In this document: piece by piece, positions 17,752-27,601 of the stretch
Numbering within the stretch: position 1 is the stretch's first letter
Layout of the letters: each line of letters opens with the position of its first letter
NCBI GenBank assembly: GCA_024709365.1
Contig: JANJWV010000228.1
Coordinates: forward strand, 1-42,463
Source: Desulfomicrobium sp.
GTDB taxonomy: Bacteria > Desulfobacterota > Desulfovibrionia > Desulfovibrionales > Desulfomicrobiaceae
Direction of reading: 5' to 3'
DNA: 42,463 nucleotides
The notes under the pieces: generated by a model
Database searches by the model: none
Told to the model about the DNA's origin: nothing
Seen by the model: only the letters and a program-made list of their open reading frames with translations
Made by a program: the position numbers and the translations under genes

Positions 17752-19220
17752 CTGCGACCGGCGCCATTCGCCTGCGAGTCTTTTCCGGCCCCCACTTGGG
17801 CGCGGAAATTATCCTGCCGCCCGGGGAGCATCTGATCGGGAGCGATGATTCCTGCGACATCATCCTGAGTGAAGGCGTTGTGTCGCCGCGCCACGCGCTG
17901 GTGCGGGTCCTTCACGTCCAGGACGACCGGTTGCAAACGCAGGCGGACATCCGACCTGTGGACAACTTGGTGCTGATCGAACAGAGCCCCGCCGCTGCGG
18001 ACGGCAGCCTTTGGAGCCCCGGATCGCCTTGCCTGCTAGGCTCGACCATGCTGGCCTGGCTGCCGGCCGAAACCACGGCCGAAGCATGGCGGGAACTCAT
18101 CGCCCGCCTCTCAAAACCCATCGACTGTACCGACCAGCCGGCCGCCCCAAGCCCCAGACCCGAGGTCTCGGCGGCCGACGACAACGCTGACCAACTGTCA
18201 ACAGAATTGGCAAACGCCAACAACATGGAAACTCCCACGCCGCCGTCCCAGCCCGGGAAAAGGGGCGCAGGCAAGATCATACGCGCTCTAGCGGTCCTGC
18301 TCTGTCTAGGCTCCCTCGCCGTGTCCTTCGAATTTTCAAGCCGCCCAGCGGGCGTCAGCCAACAAGAATTATCCGAAATCCTGACTCAAAACGGGTTCAC
18401 AGGCCTCTTGGTCCAACGCGACGGCGAAATCCTGGAGGTACGAGGGGAAGTGGCGGACGACCACGATCGAGCCCGTCTGCTTCGGCTGGCCCAAAGTCTG
18501 CATTCACCAGTTCAACTTGATGTCCATGTACGGACGGATCGGATCGAAGCCATCGCCTTCGCTTTCAACAGCCAGGGACTGTTCCCGGAGATCATAAAAT
18601 CTGCGGAAGACAATGCCTTCCAGATACGCGGATACATGCGCAACAGCCAAGTGGAGGAAGCCGCCTTCGCGGGGACACTGGAGGATTTCCCGGCTTCCAC
18701 GCGTCCCCTCCTTACGCGAGACATCGTCCACGCCGACGCGGTGGACGGAACGCTGCGCCCCCTGCTGGCCCGCGCGGGCATGGATTTTATCTCGGCCGAG
18801 TACCACCCGGGGCTGGTCATTTTCCCGGGGTCCTTTTCCGCACCCCAGCGCAGTGTGCTGGAGACGGTCATGTCCGAGACACAACAGGCCCTCGGAGTTC
18901 CGGTGCCCTTCCGGATCGTCGCCGCAACCCAGGTCGCTCCCGCCCTGGCCGTAGCTTCCGAGAACACGGCAGCGGCCATGTCCCAAACCGTCGAAAGCCG
19001 CATACCTGAAGAACCCTCTGGCGCGGGCATCGAAGGGCTGCAGGTGACGGGCGTAACCCTCTCACCCATGCGCTTCATAACCGTGCAAACTGGCGAGCGG
19101 GTCTTCGAGGGTGGGCTGCTGCCCACCGGGCACATCCTGGAAAGCATCGGTGACAAGGAATTAAGGCTCCGCAAAGACGGGGTTGTAACCATCTACAGAC
19201 TGCGAGGCACCAATGAATGA
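17748..19220 (+). CDS. sctD: SctD inner-membrane ring protein (YscD family, FHA-like N-terminus)
   Basis: 490 aa; FHA-like start IRLRVFSGPHLGAEIILPPGEHLIGSDDSCDIIL, single TM segment, periplasmic domains; overlaps sctC stop. Confidence 0.9.
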   Translation: MTATGAIRLRVFSGPHLGAEIILPPGEHLIGSDDSCDIILSEGVVSPRHALVRVLHVQDDRLQTQADIRPVDNLVLIEQSPAAADGSLWSPGSPCLLGSTMLAWLPAETTAEAWRELIARLSKPIDCTDQPAAPSPRPEVSAADDNADQLSTELANANNMETPTPPSQPGKRGAGKIIRALAVLLCLGSLAVSFEFSSRPAGVSQQELSEILTQNGFTGLLVQRDGEILEVRGEVADDHDRARLLRLAQSLHSPVQLDVHVRTDRIEAIAFAFNSQGLFPEIIKSAEDNAFQIRGYMRNSQVEEAAFAGTLEDFPASTRPLLTRDIVHADAVDGTLRPLLARAGMDFISAEYHPGLVIFPGSFSAPQRSVLETVMSETQQALGVPVPFRIVAATQVAPALAVASENTAAAMSQTVESRIPEEPSGAGIEGLQVTGVTLSPMRFITVQTGERVFEGGLLPTGHILESIGDKELRLRKDGVVTIYRLRGTNE

Positions 19221-19425
19221 AGCTTTTGTCTCAGTCCTGGACATACTGGAGAACGATCCTTCTGGTGCGGGCCTAAGGCCCATCCGGGAAGACCTTCTGA
19301 ACATGGACATGGACATCCGCAGAAACATGGACCGGGGTCTGGCTCCAGACGAAATGAGCGTTGCCCGGACATCTCGCTCCATGATCCAGGCTGCGGAGAG
19401 CATCCTGAACAAACTCTCATCCTGA
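19213..19425 (+). CDS. YscE-like small co-chaperone of needle subunit
   Basis: 70 aa helical protein between sctD and sctF, the yscE position and size. Confidence 0.65.
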   Translation: MNEAFVSVLDILENDPSGAGLRPIREDLLNMDMDIRRNMDRGLAPDEMSVARTSRSMIQAAESILNKLSS

Positions 19426-19469
19426 TCCCGAAACGAGGCCTGCCGCACCGGCGGGCAAGGAAGGTACAT

Positions 19470-19721
19470 ATGGCAATTTCAGGAACCCCCGGACTGAACC
19501 TGGGCAATCTGTTCGACAAGAGCATGGAAGCCGTGAGCAAGCGCGGCGCGAACATCGAACAGAAGATGAAGGAACTGCAGAACAGTGAGTCTGCCAGTCC
19601 CGAGCAGATGGCCATGCTCAACTTCGAACTCGGCCAGTACAACGCCATGCTCGAATCCCTCTCCACCGTCACCAAGAGCATGAACGACATGCTCAAAAGC
19701 CTCGCCCAACGCGCGGGCTAG
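19470..19721 (+). CDS. sctF: SctF needle subunit (YscF family)
   Basis: 83 aa; LNLGNLFDKSMEAVSKRGANIEQKMKELQNSESASPEQMAMLNFELGQYNAMLESLSTVTKSMNDMLKSL is typical of needle proteins. Confidence 0.93.
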   Translation: MAISGTPGLNLGNLFDKSMEAVSKRGANIEQKMKELQNSESASPEQMAMLNFELGQYNAMLESLSTVTKSMNDMLKSLAQRAG

Positions 19722-19730
19722 GGAGACCCC

Positions 19731-20099
19731 ATGCTTTCCACAGAACACAGACAACGCCTCCTCGACATCGCCAACGCGGGCTGCTCCAAGGGCCTTGTGG
19801 TCGAGGCGCGGGCCATCTACGAAGGTCTGCTGACCCTGGACCCGGACATGGCTCCTGCCAGCATCGGCTTGGCCATGAGCCACATCGTCCTCAACGAGTT
19901 CACCGAGGGCGAGGAACTCCTGCGGGAGAAGGTTCTGGCAGCCGACCCGGCCGACCAGGAAGCCCGCGCCATGCTCGGCCTGTGCCTCACCCTGGCCGGA
20001 CGTCATGAAGCCGCCGAGGACGTACTGGAACCCCTGTCCAAAGAAGGCGGTCCCAGGGCTGAGCTCGCGACTACACTGCTTGAACGCGTCCGCCAGTAG
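19731..20099 (+). CDS. sctG: SctG needle chaperone (YscG family, TPR)
   Basis: 122 aa TPR-like protein following sctF; YscG size and position. Confidence 0.8.
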   Translation: MLSTEHRQRLLDIANAGCSKGLVVEARAIYEGLLTLDPDMAPASIGLAMSHIVLNEFTEGEELLREKVLAADPADQEARAMLGLCLTLAGRHEAAEDVLEPLSKEGGPRAELATTLLERVRQ

Positions 20100-20108
20100 C
20101 AAGCATCC

Positions 20109-20723
20109 ATGGAGCTGGGGTCCGTAGCCAACCTGGCGAGTCGGCTGCTCGCCGCCCTGGAAAAAACCGGCATCTCCAGCGGAGCGGAGCTGCGTTCGGA
20201 CTTCGGTCCCAGCGGACAGCCGGATCCTGAACTGGTGCGTGCCTTCGAAGAGGCCATGGAACGCGGCTCCGAGTCCGTGGTTCCGGAATCGTCCGGGACC
20301 GGCGGCGCTACGGGATTGAACGAACAGCCCCAGATGGACGTGCAGCCGACAGAGGAAATCCAACTCCGGACGGAGGCCGTGCCCGAAGGACCCCGGGGCG
20401 TGGACGCCCCAGAGGCCCCGGAGAAAATCGCCGACCAGTCCGAAGGCTTGCGCACGGACGAAATGAACGCCTTCGCTCCACAGGAGATCGCGACTCCGGA
20501 TGCTGCCGCCCGGCCGGACGCTCCTTCCAGGGCCGAGTCTGGAGAGGGCTTGCGTGAGCTTGAGAATATCCTGGAACGCATGGAATCGGGTCAATTGCGG
20601 TCCGAAGACCTGTTCCGCATGCAGTATCTCGTGGGCATGCTCAAGGTGCACGCCGAAAGCGGCATGAAGGCCTCGCAAAAAATGGCCCAGGGCTTCGAAA
20701 GCCTCCTCAGACAAAAGGGATAA
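20109..20723 (+). CDS. sctI: SctI inner rod protein (YscI family), extended
   Basis: 204 aa; C-terminus LRSEDLFRMQYLVGMLKVHAESGMKASQKMAQGFESLLRQKG is YscI-like; precedes sctJ. Confidence 0.82.
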   Translation: MELGSVANLASRLLAALEKTGISSGAELRSDFGPSGQPDPELVRAFEEAMERGSESVVPESSGTGGATGLNEQPQMDVQPTEEIQLRTEAVPEGPRGVDAPEAPEKIADQSEGLRTDEMNAFAPQEIATPDAAARPDAPSRAESGEGLRELENILERMESGQLRSEDLFRMQYLVGMLKVHAESGMKASQKMAQGFESLLRQKG

Positions 20724-20742
20724 CAAACACAAGGATTGCACG

Positions 20743-21561
20743 GTGCTCACACCCAACGTTTCAACTCCCAGGGGTGGCTTCGCCCTACCCCGCCGGTTCA
20801 TCCCGGCCATCCTCGTCTTATTGCTTTCCCTCGCCCTGACGGGATGCCAGGTCGAGGTATACCGGGAACTGAGCGAGGAACAAGCCAACTCCATGCTCGC
20901 AGTCCTGCTCCAGCGAGACATCCAGGCCAAAAAGATCGCCGAGGGCAAAAAAGGCTTCTCCATCACAGTCGAGGAGAGAGAGCTCGTCCAGGCCCTGGAG
21001 ATCCTCAAGGAGAACAACCTGCCGCGCGGCACCTTTTTGGACATGGGGCAGATATTCTCGGGGCAGGGCATGATCTCTTCCCCGGCTGAGGAGCAGGTGC
21101 GCCTTGCCTACGCTATCTCCCAGGAACTCGCGGATACATTTTCACGCATCGACGGCGTGCTCACGGCCAGGGTGCACGTAGTTCCGGCCGGAGTCGTCCA
21201 GGCCGGCGAACACCAAAACCCCCCTTCAGCGGCCGTATTCATGCGTCATCTGCCAGACTCCCCCGTGACCAACCTCGTGGCCCGGGTACGCGAGGTCACG
21301 GCCAAGGCCGTTCCAAACCTCAACCCCGATCGCGTCTCGGTCATGCTGGTCCCAACCCGCGAACCCGTGAGTGTCCCCATGGTCGCCCAGGAACGCTTCC
21401 TGGGCATCCCTTACAGACCCGACGATGGCCCTCCGTTTGTCCAGGCCCTGGCGCTTCTCGTCGCGGCCCTGTGCGTCAGCGGGGGCATCCTCATGGCAGG
21501 GTACGAGCTTTACCGGCGAAAGCTGCGCCGGAAGAATCCCGAGACCGCACTGCCCGAGTGA
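20743..21561 (+). CDS. sctJ: SctJ inner-membrane ring lipoprotein (YscJ family)
   Basis: GTG start; lipobox LALTGC; YscJ motifs (EEQANSMLAVLLQRDIQAKKIAEGKKG..., ARVHVVPAG). Confidence 0.96.
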   Translation: MLTPNVSTPRGGFALPRRFIPAILVLLLSLALTGCQVEVYRELSEEQANSMLAVLLQRDIQAKKIAEGKKGFSITVEERELVQALEILKENNLPRGTFLDMGQIFSGQGMISSPAEEQVRLAYAISQELADTFSRIDGVLTARVHVVPAGVVQAGEHQNPPSAAVFMRHLPDSPVTNLVARVREVTAKAVPNLNPDRVSVMLVPTREPVSVPMVAQERFLGIPYRPDDGPPFVQALALLVAALCVSGGILMAGYELYRRKLRRKNPETALPE

Positions 21562-21642
21562 GCCGGCGCGCGATCCGAACGGATTCCTGACACCGGCGCG
21601 GTGGCACCTTCAGCCAGCGACCAGTGACGACAAGGCCAATGC

Positions 21643-22350
21643 ATGCATAAAGACTTTTTCGCCCATATCATCCGGCACAAGCCTGAGCTCTTCCGGTCCA
21701 TGCTCGCATTCAACGGGTTCGCCGCAGCGCGGCAGGCCGAGGCGCCCGCCAGCCTGCACCGGATTCCGGGCCTGGATGTCGAGGCCCTGTGGGCCAACGG
21801 GCGCGCTCGACGCCGCCTCGCCGACCGCGACACTTCCGACGGACGTGGCCCCTTCTGGGACTTTGCGGAAGAATCCCGCCGACTGGCCCTTCTGCCTCCG
21901 GAACTTCTGTCCCGGGCGGTGCTCCAGTTCGGTACGGCACTGCATGCCGACGAACTGTCCCGCCTCATCGCACGTGAGGATGTCCTGGCCGCACGGCAGG
22001 AAATAAGCCCGGAACTGTTCGCCTACGCCTTGCAACGCGCCAGATTCCAGACGGGTTCACTGCCCCGTTTCTTCGACGACGGGCGCGGAAGCCTGGCCGG
22101 GCGCATCCGTCTCCACGGACACCAGGCCCTGGCCCTGTGCTGCTCCGTCTGGCCCCGCGAACTGCTGGACATCTGCGCCGCCCGTTTCGGAGGCCTGGCC
22201 CAGACGTTCTCCGCCATCGGCACCGCAGAGGTCATTGACACGATTCAAGATGAAGCTTCTCCGGTCGAGACCAGACGAGCCGTGTGGTTCGGATTCAAAA
22301 AAATTCTGCTCAAGGAGGTCGCGCCGCAATGGGCTCCATGTTTCGACTAA
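21643..22350 (+). CDS. sctK: SctK sorting platform protein (YscK family)
   Basis: 235 aa between sctJ and sctL; divergent YscK-like composition. Confidence 0.75.
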   Translation: MHKDFFAHIIRHKPELFRSMLAFNGFAAARQAEAPASLHRIPGLDVEALWANGRARRRLADRDTSDGRGPFWDFAEESRRLALLPPELLSRAVLQFGTALHADELSRLIAREDVLAARQEISPELFAYALQRARFQTGSLPRFFDDGRGSLAGRIRLHGHQALALCCSVWPRELLDICAARFGGLAQTFSAIGTAEVIDTIQDEASPVETRRAVWFGFKKILLKEVAPQWAPCFD

Positions 22351-22949
22351 CCAAAGACGCGGTTCTGCCCTCGCCCGGCCAGCGGGTGCTCAAAGCCGCG
22401 GATGCCGCGACTCTCCATTCGGCCCAGCAGATTCTCGACGCCGCGCGGGAGCGGGCGGTGGCCATCGAACGCAAGGCCGAGGCCGTATACGAACAGCAAC
22501 GCCAGCAGGGCTACGAGGACGGCCGGACCGAAGGAAAACTCGAACACTCCGAGAAAATGCTCGAAACGATCATGTCCTCGGTGGAGTTCATCGAAGGTAT
22601 CGAATCGACCCTGGTCAACGTCGTCGGGCAGGCCATCCGCAAGATCATCGGCGAACTCGACGACGCGGACCGCATCGTGCGCGTCGTGCGCACGGCCCTG
22701 ACGGGCGTGCGCAATCAGCAGCACGTGACCGTCCGCGTGGCCCCTGCCGACGCCGCAGCCGTGGAGAAGGCGCTGGCGGCCATGCTTCAGGCCGCCCCGG
22801 GGAGAACCAGTTTCCTGGATCTCGTACCTGACGCGCGCCTCGAGCGCGGGGCCTGCCTCCTCGAAAGCGAACTTGGCGTTGTGGACGCCAGTCTCGAAAC
22901 CCAGCTGCGAGCCCTGGAGAACGCGCTACAGGCCCGCATCAACGCCTGA
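22329..22949 (+). CDS. sctL: SctL ATPase stator (YscL/FliH family)
   Basis: ATG at 22329; FliH-like coiled coil and C-terminal domain ([24 protein letters not shown]). Confidence 0.9.
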   Translation: MGSMFRLTKDAVLPSPGQRVLKAADAATLHSAQQILDAARERAVAIERKAEAVYEQQRQQGYEDGRTEGKLEHSEKMLETIMSSVEFIEGIESTLVNVVGQAIRKIIGELDDADRIVRVVRTALTGVRNQQHVTVRVAPADAAAVEKALAAMLQAAPGRTSFLDLVPDARLERGACLLESELGVVDASLETQLRALENALQARINA

Positions 22950-23008
22950 ACCGCACAGCGGGCCGGCACAATCCGCTCGGCCCCGGGCCGCGAGGTAGGA
23001 GAACGGGA

Positions 23009-24325
23009 ATGGCATTTGAATATATCGGCGCACTCATGGAAAAGACTGTCCAGAGCACCAGTTCCGTGGAAGTTCGGGGGCGCGTGGAGCAGGTCGTGGG
23101 CACCATCATCCGGGCCGTGGTTCCCGGGGTCAAGGTGGGAGAACTGTGCATCCTTCGCAACCCGTGGGACAGCTGGACCCTCAAGGCTGAAGTGGTGGGC
23201 TTCGTCAAGCAGGTGGCCCTGCTGACACCTCTGGGGGATCTGCAAGGCATATCCCCCGCCACGGAGGTCATACCCACCGGCGAAATCCACTCCGTACCCG
23301 TGGGCGAAGACCTCCTCGGGCGGGTACTCGACGGCCTGGGCAATCCCATCGACGGCGGCCCGCCGCTGAAACCCCGCACCCGCTACCCCGTGTACGCGGA
23401 CCCACCCAACCCCATGTCGCGACGCATCATCGACCGCCCCATGTCCTTGGGCCTGCGGGTGCTGGACGGGGTGCTGACCTGCGGTGAAGGACAACGCATG
23501 GGCATCTTCGCCGCAGCGGGCGGCGGCAAGAGCACGCTGCTCTCAAGCATCATCAAGGGCTGCTCTGCCGATGTCTGCGTACTGGCCCTCATCGGCGAAC
23601 GCGGCCGCGAAGTGCGTGAGTTCATCGAACATGACCTGGGGGCTGAAGGCCGCAAGAAGGCAGTGCTGGTGGTCTCCACTTCGGACAGGTCGTCCATGGA
23701 ACGACTCAAGGCCGCCTACACGGCCACGGCTATCGCCGAATATTTCCGCGACAAAAGTCGCAACGTGCTGCTCATGATGGATTCCGTGACCCGCTTCGGA
23801 CGCGCCCAGCGCGAAATCGGCCTGGCCGCCGGCGAGCCGCCCACCAGACGTGGCTTCCCGCCATCGGTTTTCTCGACCCTACCGCGTCTCATGGAGCGTG
23901 CGGGCACCTCGGAAAAGGGCTCCATCACGGCTCTGTACACGGTGCTGGTGGAAGGCGACGACATGACCGAGCCCATCGCCGACGAGACCCGCTCCATCCT
24001 TGACGGCCACATCGTTCTGTCCAGAAAACTGGCCGCAGCGAACCATTATCCGGCCATCGACGTGCAGGCCAGCGTAAGCCGCGTCATGAACGCCATCGTC
24101 TCCAGCGAACACAAGGAAATCGCGCAGAAGCTTCGCAAGATCCTGGCCAAATTCGCGGAGGTCGAACTACTCGTGCAGATCGGCGAATACAAGAAGGGCT
24201 CGGACCGTGACGCCGACGACGCCTTAAGCCGTATCGACGCGGTGAACACGTTCCTCAGGCAGGGTCTGTCCGAGAAGAGCACCTTTGAAGAGACTCTCCA
24301 GGCCTTGCGCAAGGTCGTGACCTGA
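23009..24325 (+). CDS. sctN: SctN T3SS ATPase (YscN/FliI family)
   Basis: 438 aa; Walker [53 protein letters not shown]. Confidence 0.98.
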   Translation: MAFEYIGALMEKTVQSTSSVEVRGRVEQVVGTIIRAVVPGVKVGELCILRNPWDSWTLKAEVVGFVKQVALLTPLGDLQGISPATEVIPTGEIHSVPVGEDLLGRVLDGLGNPIDGGPPLKPRTRYPVYADPPNPMSRRIIDRPMSLGLRVLDGVLTCGEGQRMGIFAAAGGGKSTLLSSIIKGCSADVCVLALIGERGREVREFIEHDLGAEGRKKAVLVVSTSDRSSMERLKAAYTATAIAEYFRDKSRNVLLMMDSVTRFGRAQREIGLAAGEPPTRRGFPPSVFSTLPRLMERAGTSEKGSITALYTVLVEGDDMTEPIADETRSILDGHIVLSRKLAAANHYPAIDVQASVSRVMNAIVSSEHKEIAQKLRKILAKFAEVELLVQIGEYKKGSDRDADDALSRIDAVNTFLRQGLSEKSTFEETLQALRKVVT

Positions 24326-24327
24326 TC

Positions 24328-24816
24328 ATGGCACGCTATCCACTGGGTCCCCTGCTTTCAGTGCGGCAATACCGAGAAGAAGCAGCTCAGAACCTGCTGC
24401 GCCAAGCAGAGCGGATGGCCCGCGAGGCTGATGCCACGCTGAAGGAACGTGAAAAAGAGCTTGAGCGCTATCGCCTCTGGCGCGTAGAAGAGGAAGACAG
24501 GCGCTACGAGGCCATCATGGGACAACTTTTGAGCCTCGATGATCTGGAGGAATTCAAGGCTGGACTCGGGCGCCTGCGCGATGCAGAGCTCCTGCGCGAA
24601 GAAGACGTGGCCAAGGCTGAACAGGCCCTCACCAAGGCCCGCCAGGCCGTTGACGACGCCAAGAGTGGTTTGAACAGGGCACGTCGCGACACGGCCCGCA
24701 TCCTGGCGCACAAGGACATCTGGAATGAGATGGCCCGCCGGGAGGCCGAACGGAAGGAAGACCTGGAAAGCGAAGAATTCAGACCCCTGCCCATCGGCGC
24801 GGGCGATGACGCCTGA
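24328..24816 (+). CDS. sctO: SctO ATPase stalk protein (YscO family)
   Basis: 162 aa coiled-coil protein immediately after sctN. Confidence 0.85.
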   Translation: MARYPLGPLLSVRQYREEAAQNLLRQAERMAREADATLKEREKELERYRLWRVEEEDRRYEAIMGQLLSLDDLEEFKAGLGRLRDAELLREEDVAKAEQALTKARQAVDDAKSGLNRARRDTARILAHKDIWNEMARREAERKEDLESEEFRPLPIGAGDDA

Positions 24817-24839
24817 TCCCGGTCAGGAAGGACAAAGAT

Positions 24840-25469
24840 ATGCCGGATTTCATGAAAGTCGACTCCGCGCGCCTCGAAAGGGCCGGCGCGGGAGAGGAAA
24901 AGCCCGGACCGCAGCAACCCGACAAAGACTCGGTGCAGCGTTTCCACGATTCGATGGAAACGAAAGGAAAGGATCGCGAAGACCGACCTGGTGACACTCC
25001 TTCGAAGACACCCGGAGACGTCCCTGATGACGACGCCCCTGGACAGATGCCCTCCCTGCCCCTGGCTGACTTGTTCAGCGGTCGCATGGCTTCGATGACA
25101 CCCGGCGAAGTCCGACCCGAAGCGCCCATGCCGCCCGGCGAACTGGCAGAGAAGCTGGTGGAACGCATTCTGGTCGGCCAGACCGGGGACGGTGGGCAGG
25201 AAGTGCGGCTACGCCTCGGACCCGATGTGCTGCCTGGGACAGAAATCCGCATGAGCAAAGGCCCCGATGGCATCCTTCAGGTCGTTCTGGTCACGGACAA
25301 CGCCTCGTCCTTCCAAACCCTTGTCGCCGCTCAAAACGACCTCAAGGCCAGACTGGAGAATCTGGACAGTCCGGTGCGCATCGACATCACCTCCGAAAGT
25401 GGCGCGGAAGACAATGACAGCAATCGACGTTCAAGGGGCTGGGTCCCCGAAACCGATGAACCCCGATGA
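24840..25469 (+). CDS. sctP: SctP needle length regulator (YscP-like), short
   Basis: 209 aa; disordered N-terminus, compact C-terminal beta-rich domain; located between sctO and sctQ. Confidence 0.7.
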   Translation: MPDFMKVDSARLERAGAGEEKPGPQQPDKDSVQRFHDSMETKGKDREDRPGDTPSKTPGDVPDDDAPGQMPSLPLADLFSGRMASMTPGEVRPEAPMPPGELAEKLVERILVGQTGDGGQEVRLRLGPDVLPGTEIRMSKGPDGILQVVLVTDNASSFQTLVAAQNDLKARLENLDSPVRIDITSESGAEDNDSNRRSRGWVPETDEPR

Positions 25470-26608
25470 CAGGACCAACCATGCCTGAATACACGTCCGC
25501 CGTGTACACTCCTCCCCGCCTGGACCCGCTCCAGGCTCATGTGGACAACATGCTGCTTACGCGGGCGCAGCCCTGGATCGTGGCCGTCGGCCATCGTCCC
25601 GCCACCCTGCGGGCCGAGCCGTCGCCCTTTCCCTTCGAGAGCATGGGGTCTCTGCGCCTGCGCTGCGCCGGTGGCGTCTGGCGCGTGGACCTCGGCGGCA
25701 CGGATTTCATCCGCAACCATCCCTCCATCGCCGAAGTACCGCTCTGGACAGACCTGCCCGAGGCCGTGCGACTGGCCGTGCTGGACCTGCTCCTCACGCC
25801 CCTTTTGGATTCCCTGCAACGATTCATGGGCGACGCCGTCACCCTAGACGAATCCACGCTCGAACCCGGAGCGAGTGCGAACGAAAATCCGACCGCTCTC
25901 ATGCACTTTGTTCTCGAATTTTCCGACGCCGGAAATGACGATGCCCCCGTGCCTTTGCGCGTCGCCATACCTGACCGACAGTCCGCCCTGCTCCTGTGCG
26001 ATCGTCTTGCGGACCTCCCGGCCCGCAACGCTGGCCAGGGCGTGGAAGAGCGTCCCGACCTGCCCATCACGGTGTGCGTGGACGCGGGCAGCATGCGCAT
26101 CCGCGTTCGAGAGCTTGCCACACTGGAACAAGGCGACATCCTTTTGCCACCCGACTACGCAGGAGCAAAGGGCAGGATCATACTCCGTCCATGCCCTCCC
26201 GCAACCGGGTCGACCTCCCCCACGGCTGGCGCGGCCAGCGTGCTGTGCGCCGTCAACGACACCCAAGCCACGGTAGTGATCGCCGTGACAAATCCCCAGG
26301 AGATCCCCATGACCACCCCAGATCCATCCGCGACCACTTCTCCCGCCGATGATCAAACAGGACTGGATGTCGGCGGCATAGACGTCGAGCTCTGCTTCGA
26401 GCTTGAACGTCGCACCATGAAGGTCGCGGACCTCGCGGCCCTTGTGCCGGGCTACACCTTCACCCTCGGCTGTGCCCCACTGTCGCCGGTGTCGCTGCGA
26501 ATCAACGGGGCCGTGGTCGGATCGGGGCGTCTGGTGGACATCAACGGCGTGCTTGGCGTGCAGGTTCATTCGCTGACCCGGAACGGGGGGCAGGATGGTC
26601 GGGGTTAA
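25466..26608 (+). CDS. sctQ: SctQ cytoplasmic ring/sorting platform protein (YscQ family)
   Basis: C-terminal SpoA-type domain (VELCFELERRTMKVADLAALVPGYTFTLG...VGSGRLVDINGVLGVQV). Confidence 0.93.
   Translation: MTGPTMPEYTSAVYTPPRLDPLQAHVDNMLLTRAQPWIVAVGHRPATLRAEPSPFPFESMGSLRLRCAGGVWRVDLGGTDFIRNHPSIAEVPLWTDLPEAVRLAVLDLLLTPLLDSLQRFMGDAVTLDESTLEPGASANENPTALMHFVLEFSDAGNDDAPVPLRVAIPDRQSALLLCDRLADLPARNAGQGVEERPDLPITVCVDAGSMRIRVRELATLEQGDILLPPDYAGAKGRIILRPCPPATGSTSPTAGAASVLCAVNDTQATVVIAVTNPQEIPMTTPDPSATTSPADDQTGLDVGGIDVELCFELERRTMKVADLAALVPGYTFTLGCAPLSPVSLRINGAVVGSGRLVDINGVLGVQVHSLTRNGGQDGRG
26309..26608 (+). CDS. Predicted internally initiated SctQ-C product
   Basis: In-frame ATG at 26309 (MTTPDPSATT...) with AGGAG at 26298-26302 (6-nt spacing); gives 99 aa containing the SpoA domain. 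Confidence 0.6.
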   Translation: MTTPDPSATTSPADDQTGLDVGGIDVELCFELERRTMKVADLAALVPGYTFTLGCAPLSPVSLRINGAVVGSGRLVDINGVLGVQVHSLTRNGGQDGRG

Positions 26609-27248
26609 TCCTCTCTTTTTCATCTTCGGCATCGCGGCTCTGGGCCTGGCGCCATTCATGCTCATGATGGTCACCTCCTACGTCAAGATCGTGGTGGTCA
26701 CCTCCCTGGTGCGCAACGCCCTGGGCGTGCAACAGGTCCCGCCAACCATGGTCATGAACGGCCTGGCCATCATCCTGAGCGTCTTCATCATGGCGCCCAT
26801 GGCCATGAAAACGGCAGCGCTCCTGGAGACCGCCGACATCAAGGAGAACCCGACCCCTGCGGAGATCGGCCAGATCCTGGAGCACATGTCGCCGCCCCTT
26901 CGCAAGTTCCTGTCGGCCAACGCCAACGAATCGGTGGTCCGGACCTTCATGAGCACAGCTAAGCGCATGTGGCCCCAGGAGCTTCACGAGCGCATCTCGC
27001 CCGACAACATGTTCATCCTGATTCCGTCGTTCACCATCTCGGAACTGACAAAGGCCTTCCAGATAGGATTTCTGCTCTACCTACCCTTTGTGGCCATAGA
27101 CCTCATCATATCGAACATCCTGCTGGCCATGGGCATGATGATGGTATCACCCATGACCATCTCCCTGCCCTTCAAGCTCCTTCTCTTCGTGACCCTTGAC
27201 GGGTGGGTGAAGGTCAGTCAGGGACTGCTCCTGAGCTACGCACAATAA
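26595..27248 (+). CDS. sctR: SctR (YscR/FliP family export apparatus protein)
   Basis: 217 aa; MLMMVTSYVKIVVVTSLVRNALGVQQVPPTMVMNGLAIILS and MTISLPFKLLLFVTLDGW motifs. Confidence 0.97.
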   Translation: MVGVNPLFFIFGIAALGLAPFMLMMVTSYVKIVVVTSLVRNALGVQQVPPTMVMNGLAIILSVFIMAPMAMKTAALLETADIKENPTPAEIGQILEHMSPPLRKFLSANANESVVRTFMSTAKRMWPQELHERISPDNMFILIPSFTISELTKAFQIGFLLYLPFVAIDLIISNILLAMGMMMVSPMTISLPFKLLLFVTLDGWVKVSQGLLLSYAQ

Positions 27249-27260
27249 ACGGAGAAAACT

Positions 27261-27593
27261 ATGCATATCGACGTATCGCAGATACAGGACATTGTTGTCA
27301 TCAAACCCAGCGGCAGCATGGACGCGACGACCACGAACATTTTCGTCAACGCCTGCCAGGAACGCCTGGATGCCGGGGCGGTAAAGATCCTGGTCGACCT
27401 GGTCGGCATCGAATACATGAGTTCCGCCGGCCTGCGCGGCGTACTGACCCTTCTCAAGGGGAGCCGCGCAAAAAAGGTCCCCGTGGCCTTCTGCAACCTG
27501 CAGCCCATGGTCAGCGAAGTGTTCAAAATATCTGGCTTCACGGCCATGATGCCTATCTACGACACTCCGGAAACGGCCCTGGCCAAGCTCTGA
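27261..27593 (+). CDS. STAS-domain anti-anti-sigma factor (RsbV/SpoIIAA-like)
   Basis: 110 aa; ILVDLVGIEYMSSAGLRGVLTLLKGSR retains the phosphorylatable Ser region. Confidence 0.93.
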   Translation: MHIDVSQIQDIVVIKPSGSMDATTTNIFVNACQERLDAGAVKILVDLVGIEYMSSAGLRGVLTLLKGSRAKKVPVAFCNLQPMVSEVFKISGFTAMMPIYDTPETALAKL

Positions 27594-27601
27594 GAGGCAA
27601 C

